Assembly (NCBI RefSeq): GCF_963677575.1
Contig: NZ_OY782038.1
Coordinates: 1,984,001-2,048,000, forward strand
Source of the DNA: an uncultured Draconibacterium sp.
Lineage (GTDB): Bacteria > Bacteroidota > Bacteroidia > Bacteroidales > Prolixibacteraceae
Direction of reading: 5' to 3'
Length of the DNA: 64,000 bases
The position numbers and the translations under genes were made by a program. Shown in pieces: positions 55,568 to 64,000 of this stretch. A model generated the notes under the pieces. The model did no database searches. It saw nothing but the letters and a program-made list of their open reading frames with translations, and was not told the origin of the DNA. Every line of letters begins with the position of its first letter. Within the stretch, counting starts at the first letter, position 1.

Positions 55568-56044
55568 ATGAAAAAAATTACAAAACTTTTTTCCGCGGCC
55601 TTAATCATGGGCATTATTGCACTTTCAAGTTTTCAGGCAAAAGCACATTGCGAAATTCCTTGTGGGATTTATGGCGACTCGGTTCGCATTGCCCTGTTAT
55701 ACGAACACATTGAAACCATTGAAAAATCGATGAACCAGATTAATGAATTGTCGAAATCGGAAAATCCCGATTACAATCAGTTGGTTCGTTGGGTAATGAA
55801 CAAAGAAGAACATGCAAAAAAAATGCAGGAAATTGTAAGCCAGTATTTTTTGCACCAACGTATTAAAATAACTTCATCGGCCGATGAGGAAGCTTACCGC
55901 AAATATGTAAAACAGCTCGAACTGTTACACCACCTTTCGGTATTTGCGATGAAAAGTAAACAAAGTACCGATTTAAGTATTATTGATACACTTCGCGAGA
56001 AGCTTCACCTTTTCGAGCATGCTTATTTTGGCGACGATCATTAA
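55568..56044 (+). CDS. sodN: nickel superoxide dismutase with Sec signal peptide
   Basis: 158-residue protein. A 26-residue signal peptide ends QAKA directly before HCEIPCGIY, which is the Ni-hook HCXXPCGXY: His27, Cys28 and Cys32 become His1, Cys2 and Cys6. The N-terminal amine and His1 are Ni ligands, so processing at that bond is needed. The remaining 130 residues are the four-helix bundle of Ni-SOD. It detoxifies superoxide, here in the periplasm. No SodX-type protease gene is in the window. The ATG at 55568 is chosen over an upstream TTG-type start; the terminator at 56069 follows. Confidence 0.88.
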   Translation: MKKITKLFSAALIMGIIALSSFQAKAHCEIPCGIYGDSVRIALLYEHIETIEKSMNQINELSKSENPDYNQLVRWVMNKEEHAKKMQEIVSQYFLHQRIKITSSADEEAYRKYVKQLELLHHLSVFAMKSKQSTDLSIIDTLREKLHLFEHAYFGDDH

Positions 56045-56068
56045 AAAATACGATACAAAAACAGAAGT

Positions 56069-56096
56069 AAAGGGCCTTTTTTAAGGTCCTTTTTTA
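56069..56096 (+). terminator. terminator after sodN
   Basis: AAAGGGCCTT (56069-56078) pairs with AAGGTCCTTT (56083-56092) with one G-T wobble; a T-run follows. Confidence 0.8.
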
Positions 56097-56240
56097 ATTG
56101 TACCAGCCTACACAACACGCCGCTAAAACAATTTGCAGGAAAAGTTCTGGAACGAATTAACAATTCGCTGTCAACTGTTTAATTTATTTCTGCCAAAACA
56201 ACTTGTATTTAATCCTTATTTTAGCTTAAAATTTTAAACT

Positions 56241-57665
56241 ATGATCCCAAAAATATCCATTACTTCCAAAATCGCAGAAGATAGTTCTCTGGCCTGTTTA
56301 TTTACCGATTTAAAAGAGATTGCTTCGGTCGAACTCCCCGAAACGGAAAAGACTTTCCTGCAGAAGAAGTTTGAAAAGGAAGATACATGCACGATTAACC
56401 GCATTCCGAACCTTCTTTTTTTTGGCAAAATAAAAACCGATAAAGAAGAATACCAACAAGCCGAAATGGCGAGGGTAGCCGGCACAAAATTATACGATGC
56501 CCTTAAATCGGCCGGTGAATCAACTGTTCAACTCACCAATTTTTGCAAGGCCGGTTTTTTACCTGAATTTTTAGAAGGATTACTGCTTAACAGCTACACC
56601 TTCGAGAAATACAAAAAGGAGAAAGAAACATTTCAAATTGAAAATATTTTAATCGTCGATGAGAAGATTTCCAACGAAAAGATCAATGAGATTGTAAATA
56701 CTACAAAGGCGACTTTTGCAGCGCGCAATTTAGTTAACGAACCGCTGTCATTCCTCACTGCAAGCCAATTCTCGAAAGAAATTGAAAAGTTAAGCAACGA
56801 AGCCGGCTTTTCGCTCGAGGTCTTTAACAAGAAAAAAATTGAAACGCTAAAAATGGGTGGGCTACTGGCAGTAAACAAAGGCAGTATCGATCCTCCAACA
56901 TTTAATATTCTGGAATGGAAACCAGAAAACGCAACCAATAAACAAGCCATTGTTTTGGTGGGAAAAGGCGTTGTTTACGATACCGGCGGTTTAAGTCTGA
57001 AACCAACCCCAAACTCGATGGACTATATGAAATCGGACATGGGCGGAGCTGCCGCAATTGTAACCACAATTTACGCCGCTGCTCTTAATAAACTTCCGCT
57101 GTATATTGTTGGCCTGGTTCCGGCTACCGACAACCGCCCCGATGGAAATGCCTACGTTCCGGGCGATATCATTAAAATGTTCGACGGAACTACGGTGGAA
57201 ATTAAAAACACCGATGCCGAGGGAAGACTCATTTTAGCCGATGCATTGAGCTATGCAAAAAAGTACAAACCACAACTGGTAATTGATTGCGCTACTTTAA
57301 CCGGATCGGCCGATATTATTGCCGGACCACACGCTGCAGTAGTAATGGGCAACACAGCCAAAAACATGGAACAACTAAAAAAATCGGGACTTAATACCTA
57401 CGAACGGCTGATAGAAGTTCCTCTTTGGGAAGAGTACGCCGCACCGCTAAAATCGCCAATTGCCGACCTCAACAATCTTGGCGCGCGCGAAGGACAAACC
57501 ACCATAGCCGGAAAGTTCCTGGAACATTTTACCGATTACAACTGGATACATGTTGATATGGCAGGCCCCGCTTTCAGAAAAGAGAAGGAGGCCTACCGAC
57601 CTGCCGGAGGAACTGGTTTTGGAGCACGGTTACTATATGATTTTTTGAAATTACAGGCAAAATGA
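56241..57665 (+). CDS. leucyl aminopeptidase (M17)
   Basis: 474-residue cytosolic metalloaminopeptidase. The catalytic domain shows VGKGVVYDTGGLSLKP (metal-binding Lys and Asp), MKSDMGGAAA, and the M17 signature NTDAEGRLILADAL; the N-terminal domain (about 1-160) is the variable one. It removes N-terminal residues from peptides. Monocistronic between sodN and pdxA. Confidence 0.92.
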   Translation: MIPKISITSKIAEDSSLACLFTDLKEIASVELPETEKTFLQKKFEKEDTCTINRIPNLLFFGKIKTDKEEYQQAEMARVAGTKLYDALKSAGESTVQLTNFCKAGFLPEFLEGLLLNSYTFEKYKKEKETFQIENILIVDEKISNEKINEIVNTTKATFAARNLVNEPLSFLTASQFSKEIEKLSNEAGFSLEVFNKKKIETLKMGGLLAVNKGSIDPPTFNILEWKPENATNKQAIVLVGKGVVYDTGGLSLKPTPNSMDYMKSDMGGAAAIVTTIYAAALNKLPLYIVGLVPATDNRPDGNAYVPGDIIKMFDGTTVEIKNTDAEGRLILADALSYAKKYKPQLVIDCATLTGSADIIAGPHAAVVMGNTAKNMEQLKKSGLNTYERLIEVPLWEEYAAPLKSPIADLNNLGAREGQTTIAGKFLEHFTDYNWIHVDMAGPAFRKEKEAYRPAGGTGFGARLLYDFLKLQAK

Positions 57666-57739
57666 AAACACTCCGCATGAGCATGAAAAGCGTGGAAATC
57701 ACACATAAATAAGATCATGCTCATTTAAATTAAATAAAT

Positions 57740-57747
57740 TAACTTTG
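57740..57747 (+). promoter_or_regulatory. possible -7 box of pdxA
   Basis: TAACTTTG matches TAnnTTTG, 42 bp before the ATG. No TTG at the right spacing was found. An ATGAGCATG/CATGCTCAT dyad (57677-57724) lies just upstream. Confidence 0.35.
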
Positions 57748-57789
57748 CGACACTTTATAAAAAGGGCAAATTTTCTGAAATAAAATACA

Positions 57790-58896
57790 ATGGCAAAACA
57801 AGATACAATACGCATTGGAATTACTCACGGCGATATAAACGGAATTGGATATGAAGTTATTTTAAAAACACTTTCCGATCCGCGAATTCTGGAAATGTGC
57901 ACACCGGTTGTTTATGGCTCTCCAAAAGTAGCAGCCTACCACCGTAAAACACTAGATATAAACGATGTAAGCTTCAACCACATTCGAAACACCAAAGAAT
58001 TATTACACAGAAAAGCAAACATCATAAATTGTGTTGATGAAAATATTCGTGTGGAATTGGGAAAATCAACCACCGAAGCCGGAGTTTCATCTTTTGATGC
58101 ACTCGACCGTGCTACCAGCGATCTTCAAAAAGGTTATATCGATGCACTGATCACTGCACCGATTAACAAAGACAATATTCAAAGTGAAGAATTTAACTTT
58201 CCGGGACATACAGAATTCCTGGCACAAAAATTCGACACAAAAGACTATGCCATGTTAATGGTGAGCGAATCGTTGAAAATTGGTGTGGTAACAACACACA
58301 TTCCAATTTCAAAAGTGGCTGAAAGTTTGAATAAAGAAATAATTCTTTCAAAGATCAGGATTATTGCCAAATCGCTTCAGCAAGACTTTGCCATTACCAA
58401 ACCGCGAATTGCCGTTTTTGGATTGAATCCGCATGCCGGCGACAATGGTTTAATTGGCAAAGAAGACAAAGAAATAATTCTTCCGGCCGTTATACAGGCT
58501 AAAAAAGAAGGCATTATGGCATTTGGACCATATCCTGCTGATGGGTTCTTCGGATCGGAAGATTACCGGAAATTTGATGCCATCCTGGCCATGTATCACG
58601 ATCAGGGATTAATTCCTTTTAAACTGGCCTCGTTTGAGCGTGGCGTAAACTACACTGCCGGATTACCGGTAATCCGCACATCGCCGGCTCACGGTACCGC
58701 ATACGCAATTGCCGGAGAAGGAAAAGCATCACCCGAATCTTTCCGCCAGGCTTTGTACCTTGCCATTGATGTTTATAAAAACCGAAGTATTTACAGCGAG
58801 ATCAGTAAAAACCCGCTGAGAAAATATGATATTAACCCAAACCAGGTTGATGAAAGTGTTGATATTGAAGCATCAGAAGAGGAAGACACATTATAA
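57790..58896 (+). CDS. pdxA: 4-hydroxythreonine-4-phosphate dehydrogenase
   Basis: 368-residue NAD-dependent enzyme of vitamin B6 synthesis (DXP-dependent route). It shows ITHGDINGIGYEV, LITAPINK, FPGHTEFLA with a metal-binding His, NPHAGDNGLIG, and AMYHDQGLIPFK followed by TSPAHGTAYAIAG. The acidic C-terminal tail (SVDIEASEEED) is extra. ruvA follows after 12 bp in the same transcript. Confidence 0.93.
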   Translation: MAKQDTIRIGITHGDINGIGYEVILKTLSDPRILEMCTPVVYGSPKVAAYHRKTLDINDVSFNHIRNTKELLHRKANIINCVDENIRVELGKSTTEAGVSSFDALDRATSDLQKGYIDALITAPINKDNIQSEEFNFPGHTEFLAQKFDTKDYAMLMVSESLKIGVVTTHIPISKVAESLNKEIILSKIRIIAKSLQQDFAITKPRIAVFGLNPHAGDNGLIGKEDKEIILPAVIQAKKEGIMAFGPYPADGFFGSEDYRKFDAILAMYHDQGLIPFKLASFERGVNYTAGLPVIRTSPAHGTAYAIAGEGKASPESFRQALYLAIDVYKNRSIYSEISKNPLRKYDINPNQVDESVDIEASEEEDTL

Positions 58897-58908
58897 AAAA
58901 GCTTTGCT

Positions 58909-59490
58909 ATGTACGAATTCATTAAGGGTAACATTGCCGAAATAAGCGCAACAAATGTTGTGGTAGAAACTTCCGGTGTTGGCTACTTCGTTCATATTTC
59001 ATTGAACACTTACAGCGCACTAAACGGGAAAAAGGAAGTGAAAGTTTTTCTTCACCAGGTAGTTCGCGAAGATGCACATACATTGTATGGTTTTGCCACC
59101 ACCAACGAACGTGAATTATTTCGCAATCTGATTTCGGTAAACGGAGTTGGTGCCAACACGGCAATTATGATGCTTTCGTCGTTAAATCCTGATGAATTAA
59201 AAGCCGCTGTAACAACCGAAAATGTTGCCGTACTCAAAGCTGTAAAAGGTATCGGAGCAAAAACTGCACAACGTATCATAATCGACCTAAAAGATAAACT
59301 CGGAAAAATTCCCGATTCGGGGCAAATTTTACCTGCTGCAGACAATACTATCAGGAATGAATCGTTATCTGCATTAGTCATGCTTGGTTTTGTGAAGAAA
59401 GATGCTGAAAAGATAGTATCGAAGATACTTCAAGAGCAACCTGACGCAAATGTTGAGAGCGTAATAAAACAAGCATTGAAAAGGTTATAA
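58909..59490 (+). CDS. ruvA: Holliday junction branch migration protein RuvA
   Basis: 193-residue protein that binds Holliday junctions and loads RuvB. N-terminal OB fold (MYEFIKGNIAEISATNVVVETSG in part, domain about 1-63), two helix-hairpin-helix motifs (NGVGANTAIMML, KGIGAKTAQRII) and the C-terminal UBA-like domain that touches RuvB (ALVMLGFVKKDA). sprA starts 86 bp downstream, an arrangement common in Bacteroidota. Confidence 0.95.
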   Translation: MYEFIKGNIAEISATNVVVETSGVGYFVHISLNTYSALNGKKEVKVFLHQVVREDAHTLYGFATTNERELFRNLISVNGVGANTAIMMLSSLNPDELKAAVTTENVAVLKAVKGIGAKTAQRIIIDLKDKLGKIPDSGQILPAADNTIRNESLSALVMLGFVKKDAEKIVSKILQEQPDANVESVIKQALKRL

Positions 59491-59576
59491 AATTTACCAT
59501 TTTCGAAAAAGAAAAACCTGACAAGAAGTAGCAACCATTTTTTTCGAAAAGCCTTTGTTGTAGTAATTTTAATGAA

Positions 59577-62500
59577 ATGACACTTAGCCGAAGTTTACCT
59601 AAAATATTCTTCATTCTATTCGTATTTTTTGCCCTTTCAATTCCTCTCAAAGGAGAGGCTCAGGAAGTGCCTGAAATAGATACAACGGGCAATCTACCCT
59701 ACCCTTTCAAGGATCAGCCGGCGTTTGGATATCCCGATCAGGATTCCTCAAAATTATACCTAAACAAGCCCAGCAACATTAAGTACGAAATTGAGTACGA
59801 CCCGATAACCGGTCAGTACGTTTTTTACGAAAAGGTGGGTTCGTTAAATTACCGTTTGCCACAAAGTATGTCGCTCGACGACTACCTGGAATACGACTTC
59901 GATAAATCGATTCAGGATTACTGGCGGTCGAGAACACAACAAGAATCTATCGATGCCCGTGGCGGACTACTCCCGAAACTCACCATTGGCAGCGAAGCGT
60001 TTAACCGTATTTTCGGAGGAAACACTATCAATATTCAGCCGCAGGGTTATGTTGAAGTAAGTTTTGGCTACCAGGTTAATAAAACTGAAAACCCGTCGAT
60101 TCCCGAACGCTTGCGAAAAGTTCCTACGTTCGATTTCGACGAGAAAATTCAGATGAACGTTACCGGCCAGATCGGTACAAAAATGAACATGCGGGTGAAC
60201 TACAACACCGAAGCTACTTTTGATTACGAAAATAAAATGAACCTCGAGTACACCGGCGACGAAGATGAGATACTACAACGCATTGAAGCCGGTAATGTGT
60301 CGTTACCACTAAACGGTTCGTTAATAACCGGCGCCTCGAACCTGTTTGGTGTTAAAGCCGAAATGCAGTTCGGGAAACTTACACTTACAACGCTTTTCTC
60401 GCAACACCGCGGTGAATCAAGAACCGTGGAAACCGAAGGAGGCGCACAGGTTGCTACTTTCGATATCTCGGCAGCCAATTACGATGCTAACCGTCACTTT
60501 TTCCTGGCACAATATTTCCGCGATCATTACAACGAATGGCTCCAAAGTACAGCTGTTCCGCGTTCGCCCATTACCATTAACAAAGTGGAAGTTTGGGTAA
60601 CCAACAAATCAAACGATTTTGATGATTCCCGAAACGTTCTGGCTTTCCAGGATTTGGCAGAACACGATCCGCACATCTACAACAATATTCCGCAGTTTCA
60701 GCAAAATAACGGGCTACCTTACCCGCAAAATTTATTCCCGAATAACCAGGCCAACGGGCTTTACAATGAAATGAACACTACTTACAACGGTGTTCGTCAG
60801 GTGCAGAATATCACCAGCATTATGTCTCAGTTCGGGGAAAATTTTAAAGGCGGCACCGACTTTGAAAAGATTGAGCAGGCACGTAAACTGAACGACTCAG
60901 AATTTACCATCAACAAACAACTGGGATACATCTCGCTAAACAGTGCATTGAACACGGATGAAGTTCTTGCAGTAGCTTTTAACTTTACCTACAATGGTCA
61001 AACATTTCAGGTGGGTGAATTCTCAACCGATGGTATTGATGCGCCGCAAACTCTGTTCATGAAGTTGCTGAAAGGTACCAACTTGTCGCCAGGTAAACCA
61101 ACCTGGAACCTTATGATGAAAAACATTTATAACCTGAATGCTTACCAATTAACCAGCGACGATTTTGAGTTGAATGTAGTTTACCAAAACGACTCAACCG
61201 GGACCTATATTAATTACTTACCTGCATCACGAATTCAAGGACATATTCTTTTGGAAGTCATGCGACTGGATATGCTCAATTCGCAGCTCGACCCTACAAA
61301 AGACGGGGTGTTCGACTATGTTGAAGGCATTACGGTAAACTCCAACTCGGGGCGTATTATTTTCCCGGTGGTTGAACCTTTTGGCAGTCATTTGGCCGAT
61401 TCCATTCAAAATCCATCCGACATTGAACAATTCACTTTTCAAACGTTATACGATTCTACGCAGGTAAAGGCGGAACAAGATGCAGAACACAATAAATTCC
61501 GACTTACCGGTAGTTACAAAGGATCGTCAAGTTCCGATATTGCGCTGGGAACCTTAAACCTTACGCAAGGTTCGGTAACAGTTACTGCCGGCGGACAAGT
61601 ACTTACCGAAAATGTTGATTACACGGTAGATTACACGCTGGGACGGGTAAAAATTATAAACCAGGCACTGCTCGAAGCCGGAACGCCGATATCAGTTGCG
61701 ACCGAGAGTGAAGACCTGTTTACCATGCAACGAAAAACCCTTATGGGGACACATGCCAACTATGCTTTTTCAGATAATTTTAACATTGGAGCAACAGCCC
61801 TTTGGATGAACGAACGCCCGTTAACAGAAAAAGTGGATTATGGTGAAGATCCGATTTCGAACCTGATGTACGGATTGGATGCCCGCTACAATACCGAAGC
61901 GCCTTTTATTACCAAAGCATTAGACGCTTTGCCGTTTTATAGTACAACTGCCACTTCATCAATTGATGTTGAGGCAGAATTTGCACAACTGGTTCCGGGA
62001 AGTTCAAAGTCGATTAACGGAGCGGTTTATATTGATGATTTTGAGTCGACAAAAACAGCTATTGATATGCGGACCCGCTCGGCGTGGATGCTGGCCAGTA
62101 CACCTCAGAACCAGGACAATATGTTCCCTGAAGCCAACCTGAGCAACACGCTCGAGTACGGTATGAACCGAGCAAAACTGGCTTGGTACAACATCGACCC
62201 CTTGTTTTTGAGAAACAATTCGCTTACACCGGATCACATTAAGAATGACCAGGAAGGCAGGGACATGCAATCGAATCATTTAGTGCGCGAGGTGTTCGAG
62301 CAAGAGATATTTCCGGAGCGTGAATTTACTACCGGCGAGCCAACCAACATCGCAACGCTTGATTTAGCTTTCTATCCTACAGAGCGTGGTCCATACAACT
62401 ATGATACAGGAAATTCAAATTACTCAGCAGGGGTAAACCAAGATGGATCATTGCGTGATCCGGAATCGCGATGGGGTGGTATTATGCGCGAAATTCAAAC

Positions 62501-64000
62501 CAGCGACTTTGAAAATGCCAATATCGAGTATATCGAATTCTGGATGATGGACCCGTTCGTTAACGACAGTATGGGCGACAATACAGGTGGTGATCTTTAT
62601 TTCAACCTCGGAGAAATTTCGGAAGATGTATTGAAAGACTCAAGGAAAGCTTTTGAGAACGGCTTGCCAACAACTGCTGAATTAACCAATGTCGACACCA
62701 CCATTTGGGGACGCGTTTCAACACAACAATCGCTGGTAAATGCATTCGATAATACCGTAAGTTCACGCCAGTACCAGGATATTGGTTTTGATGGTTTGAA
62801 CGATGATGACGAATTTACACATTTCCAACAATACCTACAGGAATTGGAGCTTAAAGTAAACTATGATGCTTACGAGCAGGCTAAGGACGACCCTTCGTCA
62901 GATAACTTCCATTATTATCGCGGATCGGATTACGATCAACAGAAACTAGGAATTTTGGAGCGCTACAAACAATACAACGGCCCCGATGGCAACTCGCGAA
63001 CTTCGGAAATGTCGCCTGAAAGTTATCCTACTTCGGCAACTACAATTCCTGATATTGAAGACATTAACGACGACAACACACTAAACGAATACGAACGCTA
63101 TTTCCAGTATAAAATTAGTTTGCGTAAGGAAGACATGCAACTTGGAAGCAACTTTATTGCGGATATAAAACATGTAAAGAATATTCCATTAAAAAATGGT
63201 GAGATCGGCGAAGTTGACTGGTACCAGTTTAAAATTCCGGTAAATGCGCCAGAGTCGGTTATTGGTAATATCAACGACTTTAACTCCATTCGCTTTATGC
63301 GTATGTTCATGCATGGTTTTGCCGATTCTACGGTGCTGCGTTTTGCCACACTAGACCTTGTTCGTGCCGACTGGCGCCGTTACACCGGCGATATCCTGGA
63401 AGACGGAGGGATTCCTTCGCCAGATGCAAGTTTTGATATTTCGGCAGTGAGTATTGAAGAAAATTCAAGCCGCAAACCGGTTAACTACATTTTACCGCCG
63501 GGAGTTTCAAGGGTAATCGACCCTGCCAATCCACAGCTGCGTCAGTTAAACGAGCAGTCGATTGAAATAAAAGTAACTGATTTGGAATGGGGTGACGCAC
63601 GTGCGGCATACAAATCATTGTACATGGATTTCAGAAGGTACAAAACCCTGAAAATGGAAGTACACGCCGAGGAAATCGAAGAATACCCGTTGGAGGATGA
63701 CGAACTCTATTTCTTTATTAGACTGGGATCGGATTACAATTACAACTATTATGAATACGAAGTACCATTAACGCTTACGCCGGAAGGAAATTACAATGGT
63801 GATATTGAAAGCGAACGTTATATTGTTTGGCCCGATCAGAACCGGATTAATATTCCGCTCGAGCTGTTTACCAACCTGAAACTGGAGCGTAACGACGCGA
63901 TGCGAATGGAAGGCTCGAGTATTTCGATGCAGGATATTTTTGAAGGTGCACACACTGGCTGGAACGACGGTAAAAACCGGGTAAAAATAAAAGGTAGCCC
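59577..64000 (+). CDS. sprA: SprA, type IX secretion outer-membrane translocon (partial, 3' end beyond window)
   Basis: At least 1474 codons are open to the end of the window; the full protein is usually well over 2000 residues. It starts MTLSRSLPKIFF with a signal peptide ending GEAQ. It then shows SprA-type segments such as RGGLLPKL, GYVEVSFGYQVN, GTKMNMRVNYNTEATFDYENKMNLEY, here in parts VNYNTEATF and NKMNLEY, repeated motif-N-like regions (FVKKL-like) and a GTHANYAFSDNF barrel part. SprA is the giant outer-membrane barrel through which type IX cargo passes, and it is needed for gliding in flavobacteria. The other type IX genes are not in the window. Confidence 0.92.
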   Translation, partial: MTLSRSLPKIFFILFVFFALSIPLKGEAQEVPEIDTTGNLPYPFKDQPAFGYPDQDSSKLYLNKPSNIKYEIEYDPITGQYVFYEKVGSLNYRLPQSMSLDDYLEYDFDKSIQDYWRSRTQQESIDARGGLLPKLTIGSEAFNRIFGGNTINIQPQGYVEVSFGYQVNKTENPSIPERLRKVPTFDFDEKIQMNVTGQIGTKMNMRVNYNTEATFDYENKMNLEYTGDEDEILQRIEAGNVSLPLNGSLITGASNLFGVKAEMQFGKLTLTTLFSQHRGESRTVETEGGAQVATFDISAANYDANRHFFLAQYFRDHYNEWLQSTAVPRSPITINKVEVWVTNKSNDFDDSRNVLAFQDLAEHDPHIYNNIPQFQQNNGLPYPQNLFPNNQANGLYNEMNTTYNGVRQVQNITSIMSQFGENFKGGTDFEKIEQARKLNDSEFTINKQLGYISLNSALNTDEVLAVAFNFTYNGQTFQVGEFSTDGIDAPQTLFMKLLKGTNLSPGKPTWNLMMKNIYNLNAYQLTSDDFELNVVYQNDSTGTYINYLPASRIQGHILLEVMRLDMLNSQLDPTKDGVFDYVEGITVNSNSGRIIFPVVEPFGSHLADSIQNPSDIEQFTFQTLYDSTQVKAEQDAEHNKFRLTGSYKGSSSSDIALGTLNLTQGSVTVTAGGQVLTENVDYTVDYTLGRVKIINQALLEAGTPISVATESEDLFTMQRKTLMGTHANYAFSDNFNIGATALWMNERPLTEKVDYGEDPISNLMYGLDARYNTEAPFITKALDALPFYSTTATSSIDVEAEFAQLVPGSSKSINGAVYIDDFESTKTAIDMRTRSAWMLASTPQNQDNMFPEANLSNTLEYGMNRAKLAWYNIDPLFLRNNSLTPDHIKNDQEGRDMQSNHLVREVFEQEIFPEREFTTGEPTNIATLDLAFYPTERGPYNYDTGNSNYSAGVNQDGSLRDPESRWGGIMREIQTSDFENANIEYIEFWMMDPFVNDSMGDNTGGDLYFNLGEISEDVLKDSRKAFENGLPTTAELTNVDTTIWGRVSTQQSLVNAFDNTVSSRQYQDIGFDGLNDDDEFTHFQQYLQELELKVNYDAYEQAKDDPSSDNFHYYRGSDYDQQKLGILERYKQYNGPDGNSRTSEMSPESYPTSATTIPDIEDINDDNTLNEYERYFQYKISLRKEDMQLGSNFIADIKHVKNIPLKNGEIGEVDWYQFKIPVNAPESVIGNINDFNSIRFMRMFMHGFADSTVLRFATLDLVRADWRRYTGDILEDGGIPSPDASFDISAVSIEENSSRKPVNYILPPGVSRVIDPANPQLRQLNEQSIEIKVTDLEWGDARAAYKSLYMDFRRYKTLKMEVHAEEIEEYPLEDDELYFFIRLGSDYNYNYYEYEVPLTLTPEGNYNGDIESERYIVWPDQNRINIPLELFTNLKLERNDAMRMEGSSISMQDIFEGAHTGWNDGKNRVKIKGS

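Overview
The window is chromosomal DNA from a member of the Bacteroidota, probably a marine or sediment Marinilabiliales/Prolixibacteraceae-type bacterium. This rests on the start of a sprA gene (gliding and type IX secretion), a TonB receptor with an STN domain next to a DUF4249 lipoprotein, a GH3 auxin-family protein, a ThrRS-like/uridine-kinase fusion, and promoters of the Bacteroidota type (TTG-N17..23-TAnnTTTG). The genus is an inference. No IS element, prophage, rRNA operon or CRISPR array was seen. The one RNA gene found is a tRNA-Asn.

Layout. 1-2.5 kb: end of an exopolysaccharide cluster (Wzz-like chain-length protein, O-antigen polymerase/ligase). 2.6-13.9 kb: housekeeping genes (fmt, DUF3667, CvpA, GH3 auxin-family enzyme, deoxynucleoside kinase, PfkB kinase, family 3 glycosidase, type II NADH dehydrogenase). 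13.95-18.55 kb: an AT-rich accessory island. It opens with a degenerate 41-43 bp tandem repeat and carries same-strand cargo: a triple-repeat secreted protein, an acyltransferase plus radical SAM pair, a small membrane protein, a gene tail and a zinc-ribbon protein. The cargo is separated by three related foldback sequences. The island seems to have cut the 5' end off a gene that now overlaps a complete subclass B1 metallo-beta-lactamase gene (18.75-19.5 kb).

19.5-25.3 kb: nucleoside kinase, uvrA and a lytic transglycosylase on the minus strand, then a 269 bp foldback element with near-perfect 33 bp terminal inverted repeats. 25.8-34.1 kb: a six-gene minus-strand TonB-receptor operon. 34.3-40.8 kb: M14 peptidase, two small orphans and PEP carboxylase. 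40.9-44.6 kb: peroxiredoxin, BamE-like lipoprotein, a YtxH/holin-like/YqjK-like envelope module and a VTT protein. 44.6-50.6 kb: a tight minus-strand operon encoding a GshF/cyanophycin-synthetase-like ATP-grasp ligase, a plant-type glutamate-cysteine ligase and the two halves of a heterodimeric ABC exporter, so possibly a gamma-glutamyl thiol synthesis-and-export unit. 50.8-55.2 kb: secreted enzymes and lipoproteins plus a decayed DUF169 gene. 55.3-64 kb: tRNA-Asn, an exported Ni-superoxide dismutase, leucyl aminopeptidase, pdxA, ruvA and sprA, which runs off the window.

The most notable items are the cassette-like island with its acyltransferase/radical SAM pair, the thiol synthesis/ABC operon, the Ni-SOD whose signal peptide would expose the ligand histidine, and several three-way-junction foldback repeats.
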